Notes under the pieces: generated by a model
What the model saw: the letters and a program-made list of their open reading frames with translations, nothing else
Database searches by the model: none
What the model was told of the DNA's origin: nothing
Position numbers and translations under genes: made by a program
Source of the DNA: Rhodoferax lacus
GTDB lineage: Bacteria; Pseudomonadota; Gammaproteobacteria; Burkholderiales; Burkholderiaceae_C
Direction of reading: 5' to 3'
Length of the DNA: 64,000 nt
Assembly: GCF_003415675.1 (NCBI RefSeq)
Contig: NZ_QFZK01000009.1
Location: forward strand, 1 to 64,000
Shown: in pieces, positions 60,386 to 64,000 of the stretch
Position numbering within the stretch: position 1 is the first letter of the stretch
Layout of the letters: every line of letters starts with the position of its first letter

Positions 60386-62062
60386 ATGTACGCGCAACAC
60401 TTCAAGCTGACGCAGGATCCGTTTTCCATCGCGCCAGACCCGCGCTTCCTCTTCATGAGCGAGCGCCACCGCGAGGCGCTGGCGCATTTGCTGTTCGGTG
60501 TAACCGGCTCCGGCGGCTTCGTGCTGTTCACCGGCGACATTGGCACCGGCAAGACCACGGTGTGCCGCTGCTTCCTGGAGCAAATGCCCCCGGCCTGCAA
60601 CGTGGCCATGGTGTTCAACCCCAAGCTCTCGGTGCAGGAGTTGTTGCAGACCATTTGCGAAGAGTTCCATGTGGATCCGGGTGGCTACGGGCCTGACCAG
60701 ACGCCCGGGCTCAAGACGTATGTGGATGCGCTCAACGACTTTCTGCTGCAAAGCCATGCCGCCGGCCAGAGCAACCTGCTCATCATCGACGAGGCCCAGA
60801 ACCTGTTGCCCGAAGTGCTGGAGCAACTGCGCCTGCTGACCAACCTGGAAACCGACGAGCGCAAGCTGCTGCAGATCGTGCTGATCGGCCAGCCCGAACT
60901 GCGCACCATGCTCGAGCGCCCGGACCTGGAGCAACTGGCCCAGCGTGTGATTGCGCGCTACCACCTGGAGTCGCTCAACCCCGAGGAAACCCAGCGCTAT
61001 ATCCAGCACCGCTTTACCGTGGCCGGCCACTCCGGCCCCTTGCCGTTTGATAGCCAGGCCTTGCGTCGCATCTACGCCCTGAGCCGAGGTGTGCCCAGGC
61101 GCATCAACCTGCTGTGCGGGCGCAGCCTGCTCGGTGCCTGGGCCACGGGTTTGCACCGGGTAGACAGGGCTATCGTTGACAAAGCGGCGCGCGAAGTCTT
61201 TGGCGATGCGCCCTCCACCTGGCACCGGGATGCGCGCACCTACGCTGCCCTGGCACTGTGCGTGGTGGGCGTGCTGGCCCTGGGCCTGGCGGTGGTGCTG
61301 CAGTTGGGGCACCGCAGTGTGACCCGGGCGCAGCTGGCCAGTGTGTTGCCGGCCATGGCGGCCAGTGTGCCCACAGCGCCGCTTGCAGTGTCTGCAGGCG
61401 TTGCGGGTTCTCTGCCGGCCAGCGCCGTGGCCCGCCCCCTGGCAAGCCTGGAATCCCTGATGCCACGCCTGCCTTCCGCCATCACACCCGCCTGGCGTGA
61501 GCTGGGGCAGCACTGGGCACTGGCGCTGGATGCTGGCGACCCCTGCCTGCCTGCGCTGCGTCACCGCATGCAGTGCTACCGCAGCACCGACATGACGGTG
61601 CCCCTGCTGCGCCAGCTCGACCGCCCGGGCATCCTGGGGCTGCAGTTGGCGGACGGTGCCACGGTGTACGCGGTGCTGACCCGGCTGGATGACCAGACCG
61701 CGACCCTGCGCCTGGCCGGCGTGTTGTACCCGGTGCCGCTGATTGCGCTGGTGCGCCTGTGGCGCGGCGACTTCGGCACTTTCTGGCAGCCGCCTGCAGG
61801 CTTCGTACCAGAGCTCCAGGACGCAGTGGAGAGCCCCACCTGGGGACAGCTATCAGACCAGCTCGCCTTGCTGGAAGGCAAGCCCGTGCGACCAGGTGCG
61901 GGTGCGGCACTCAGGCTTGATGCGGCGCTGATGGCGCGTGTCAAAGCCTTCCAGAGAGCGCAGGGCATCAAACCGGATGGGCGGCCCGGGCCGATGACGT
62001 TCATGCAGATGGAGCGCGCCCTGAAACAGAACCAGCCCAGCCTGCAGGCCGGAGCACCCTGA
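60386..62062 (+). CDS. gspA: ExeA/GspA-like AAA ATPase with peptidoglycan-binding domain
   Basis: 558-residue inner-membrane ATPase. The AAA domain (residues ~1-270) begins YAQHFKLTQDPFSIAPDPRFLFMSERHREAL, with Walker A GDIGTGKTT and Walker B LLIIDEAQNLL. One membrane helix (~290-310) is followed by a periplasmic part ending in a peptidoglycan-binding domain (LMARVKAFQRAQGIKPDGRPGPMTFMQME). With GspB it helps the type II secretin cross the cell wall. Confidence 0.9.
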   Translation: MYAQHFKLTQDPFSIAPDPRFLFMSERHREALAHLLFGVTGSGGFVLFTGDIGTGKTTVCRCFLEQMPPACNVAMVFNPKLSVQELLQTICEEFHVDPGGYGPDQTPGLKTYVDALNDFLLQSHAAGQSNLLIIDEAQNLLPEVLEQLRLLTNLETDERKLLQIVLIGQPELRTMLERPDLEQLAQRVIARYHLESLNPEETQRYIQHRFTVAGHSGPLPFDSQALRRIYALSRGVPRRINLLCGRSLLGAWATGLHRVDRAIVDKAAREVFGDAPSTWHRDARTYAALALCVVGVLALGLAVVLQLGHRSVTRAQLASVLPAMAASVPTAPLAVSAGVAGSLPASAVARPLASLESLMPRLPSAITPAWRELGQHWALALDAGDPCLPALRHRMQCYRSTDMTVPLLRQLDRPGILGLQLADGATVYAVLTRLDDQTATLRLAGVLYPVPLIALVRLWRGDFGTFWQPPAGFVPELQDAVESPTWGQLSDQLALLEGKPVRPGAGAALRLDAALMARVKAFQRAQGIKPDGRPGPMTFMQMERALKQNQPSLQAGAP

Positions 62063-62065
62063 GCC

Positions 62066-62758
62066 ATGTCCTACATTCTTGACGCCCTGAAGCGTGCCGA
62101 ATCCGAGCGCGAGAGCGGTGCCGTGCCCGGACTGCACAGTGCCCAGGCCAGCAGCTCCATCTACATAGCCTACGGTAGCCGCTACCGGCCCTGGTGGCTG
62201 GCTATGCTGGCGCTGCTGCTGGCCGTCTTGCTGGGGCTGGGTTGGCAGGTATGGCGCACGCCCTCTGGTGACACCGTGCCACCCACCACTTCGGCCGTGC
62301 CAGCAACACCCTCTTTGGCAACGTCAGAAGCGACGGTATCCGCAGCGCCAGTGGCTCCGGTGGCCAAGGCCGCAGCCGCAGTGCCGGCTAAGCCGCTGCT
62401 GCCGGCTGCTGCTGCGCCGTCGGCACCTGCGACTGCATCGGTACCCGTGCCCCCGAAGGCGGCTGTGCCGACCCCCACGCCGGCGCTGGCCGCGTCAGGA
62501 CCTGCGCCAGCCCCCACTGCCGCTTCCGGTGCCATACCCCCGTTGGGCGACTTGCCCGATGCTGTGCGGCGCCAGATACCTGCGCTGGCTATCAGCGGCG
62601 CCCTGTATTCCGAGTCGCCGCCCGAGTGGACGCTGATCATCAATGACCAGGTCGTGAGCAAAGGCCAGCAGGTGGCACCTGGCCTGCTGCTGGAAGACAT
62701 CAGCGCCAACAGTGCGGTCTTCCTTTTCAAGGGCCAGCGCTTTCGCGTTGACCGGTAA
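62066..62758 (+). CDS. gspB: General secretion pathway protein B
   Basis: 230-residue GspB-like protein. A short cytosolic segment (MSYILDALKRAESERESG) leads to a membrane helix (~48-63, LAMLALLLAVLLGLGWQ), a long Pro/Ala-rich periplasmic spacer (~65-165) and a C-terminal GspB domain (ISGALYSESPPEWTLIINDQVVSKGQQVAPGLLLEDI). It pairs with the ATPase three bases upstream. The other type II secretion genes are not in the window. Confidence 0.9.
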   Translation: MSYILDALKRAESERESGAVPGLHSAQASSSIYIAYGSRYRPWWLAMLALLLAVLLGLGWQVWRTPSGDTVPPTTSAVPATPSLATSEATVSAAPVAPVAKAAAAVPAKPLLPAAAAPSAPATASVPVPPKAAVPTPTPALAASGPAPAPTAASGAIPPLGDLPDAVRRQIPALAISGALYSESPPEWTLIINDQVVSKGQQVAPGLLLEDISANSAVFLFKGQRFRVDR

Positions 62759-62812
62759 AGGTTAATGCTTAGCTCCTAGAATGTCTGTCCCCATTCGAAA
62801 GAGCAGCCACTT

Positions 62813-64000
62813 ATGTCCCAGGGCAGTATCCGCATTCGCGGCGCGCGACAGCACAATCTCAAGAACCTTGACCTGGACATCCGCACCGGCGAACTCACCG
62901 TAGTCACCGGCCCCAGCGGCTCGGGCAAATCCAGCCTGGTGTTTGACACCCTGTACGCCGAAGGCCAGCGCCGCTACGTGGAAACGTTTTCGGCCTATGC
63001 GCGCCAGTTCCTGGACCGCATGGACAAGCCGGCGGTGGACAAGGTGGAGGGCGTGCCCCCCGCCATCGCCATCGACCAGACCAACCCGGTACGCTCCAGC
63101 CGCTCCACCGTGGGCACCATGACGGAGCTCAACGACCACCTGAAGCTCTTGTTCTCACGCGCCGGCAGCCTGTTCGACCGGCAGACCGCGCTGCCGGTGC
63201 AGCACGACACGCCCGAGACGATTTATGCAGAGCTGGTGCGCCGTGCCGTACTAGCGAACAACCCCAGGCTGGTTCTCACCTTCCCCGTGGAGTTGCCCGC
63301 CGACACCTCGGCCGAAGAGCTCACCCAATGGCTGAGCGCCAGCGGCTTTACCCGCGTGCATGCCGAGCGCACTGGCACGCGCGAGCGCCTGAGCAGCGAG
63401 GCCACACCGGCCAAGGCTGTCAAGGCCGCGGCCAAGACCAGCGGCAAGGCAGCCGCTGCCAGCGCCGCCCGCGAAGCCGCCAATAGTGCTGTCAAATTTC
63501 TGGACGTGGTGGCCGACCGCTTCCGCATAGCCGGCGTGGAAAAAGCCCGCGCCCTGGAGGCGATTGAAACCGCATTGAAGCGCGGCAGTGGCCGCCTGAA
63601 TGTGTATGTGCTGGATGAGGCCAACCCGGTGGAAGAGGGCGCACAGCCCGAACCCACCTGGCGCTTCTCCACCGGCCTGCATTGCCCGCAAAGCGACCTG
63701 CGCTACACCGACCCGATCGCCTCCATGTTCTCCTTCAACTCGGCCGTGGGTGCCTGCGAGGCCTGCCGCGGCTTTGGCCGGGTGGTGGGGGTGGACTATG
63801 GCCTGGTCATCCCCAACGACAAGCTGACCCTGCGCGCCGGCGCCATCAAGCCCATGCAGACCCCGGCGTGGCAGGAGTGCCAGGACGACCTGATGCGCCA
63901 CGCCGAAGCCGCCGGCATTCCGCGTGACACGGCCTGGTACAAGCTCACGCCCGAGCAGCAGAACTGGGTGCTCAAGGGCTCGCCGAACTGGAACGGCAAG
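62813..64000 (+). CDS. uvrA: Excinuclease ABC subunit A (partial, cut by window end)
   Basis: Start of UvrA, 396 codons visible. The N-terminus RIRGARQHNLKNLDLDIRTGELTVVTGPSGSGKSSLVFDTLYAEGQRRYVETFSAYARQF has Walker A GPSGSGKSS. The zinc-binding pattern begins at GLHCPQSD and GACEACRGFGR. The variant wording (IAIDQTNPVRSSRSTVGTMTEL) resembles the long tandem UvrA-like proteins of Burkholderiales more than canonical UvrA. The Lys/Ala-rich stretch after ~200 is an insertion. The stop lies beyond the window. Confidence 0.88.
   Translation, partial: MSQGSIRIRGARQHNLKNLDLDIRTGELTVVTGPSGSGKSSLVFDTLYAEGQRRYVETFSAYARQFLDRMDKPAVDKVEGVPPAIAIDQTNPVRSSRSTVGTMTELNDHLKLLFSRAGSLFDRQTALPVQHDTPETIYAELVRRAVLANNPRLVLTFPVELPADTSAEELTQWLSASGFTRVHAERTGTRERLSSEATPAKAVKAAAKTSGKAAAASAAREAANSAVKFLDVVADRFRIAGVEKARALEAIETALKRGSGRLNVYVLDEANPVEEGAQPEPTWRFSTGLHCPQSDLRYTDPIASMFSFNSAVGACEACRGFGRVVGVDYGLVIPNDKLTLRAGAIKPMQTPAWQECQDDLMRHAEAAGIPRDTAWYKLTPEQQNWVLKGSPNWNGK

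Noticed and set aside
1-64000. CRISPR arrays, rRNA and tRNA genes
   Set aside because: No regular spaced repeats, no rRNA-like stretches and no cloverleaf candidates were seen on reading either strand.

Overview
The window looks like a chromosomal segment of a high-GC betaproteobacterium, most likely Burkholderiales family Comamonadaceae (Rhodoferax/Polaromonas-like). This rests on the gene orders corC-lnt-glyQ-glyS-gmhB, LiuR plus leucine degradation, nrt-nirBD-nasA-cobA, DUF485-actP and gspA-gspB, and on protein character; no database search was possible. About 64 protein genes are supported. No rRNA, tRNA or CRISPR array was seen.

Layout. 1-127: right end of an IS66-like element. 184-7404: housekeeping run (corC, lnt, glyQS, gmhB, a YgjP-type metallopeptidase). 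7417-26348: acyl-CoA/leucine degradation region. It starts with a divergent MBL-hydrolase/LiuR pair sharing a perfect 22-bp LiuR-type operator. It continues with isovaleryl-CoA dehydrogenase, carbonic anhydrase, thiolase, an SDR, a second acyl-CoA dehydrogenase, an AraC regulator, both methylcrotonyl-CoA carboxylase subunits and HMG-CoA lyase. A VapBC pair sits between the two carboxylase subunits and a DUF4160/DUF2442 pair sits before the lyase. The methylglutaconyl-CoA hydratase step is not in the window. 26370-32140: YbaK-DUF1289 fusion, a DsbA-fold isomerase, a CBS/DUF294 signalling protein with a 3'-5' exonuclease, a 2OG-Fe(II)-type oxygenase and an AbrB/PIN toxin-antitoxin pair.

32203-43102 is a complete assimilatory nitrate locus: an ANTAR antiterminator gene (NasT-like), then a leader, then nitrate ABC transporter, nirB, nirD, nasA and the siroheme gene cobA. 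The leader can be read base by base: an NtrC-type dyad, a sigma-54 promoter, two hairpins with hexanucleotide loops of the ANTAR-target type, and an intrinsic terminator ahead of the first transporter gene. This implies nitrogen-limitation control of initiation and nitrate-responsive antitermination of elongation. A ParDE-like pair follows cobA.

43631-64000 is a mixed region: isochorismatase-like hydrolase, LysE exporter, SHOCT protein, zinc/cadmium P-type ATPase, RIO kinase, TauE/SafE permease, cupin, GST, PHA depolymerase, acyltransferase, acetate permease actP with its DUF485 partner, an MHS-family transporter with an unusual periplasmic insert, a 50-residue membrane microprotein, gspA-gspB, and the start of uvrA.

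The least conventional signals are structural DNA elements. Two copies of an element at 13.4-13.7 kb keep a nearly identical 25-nt loop while their long stems differ in sequence but stay paired. A different large hairpin is inserted in frame inside nasA, and a small one lies inside nirB.
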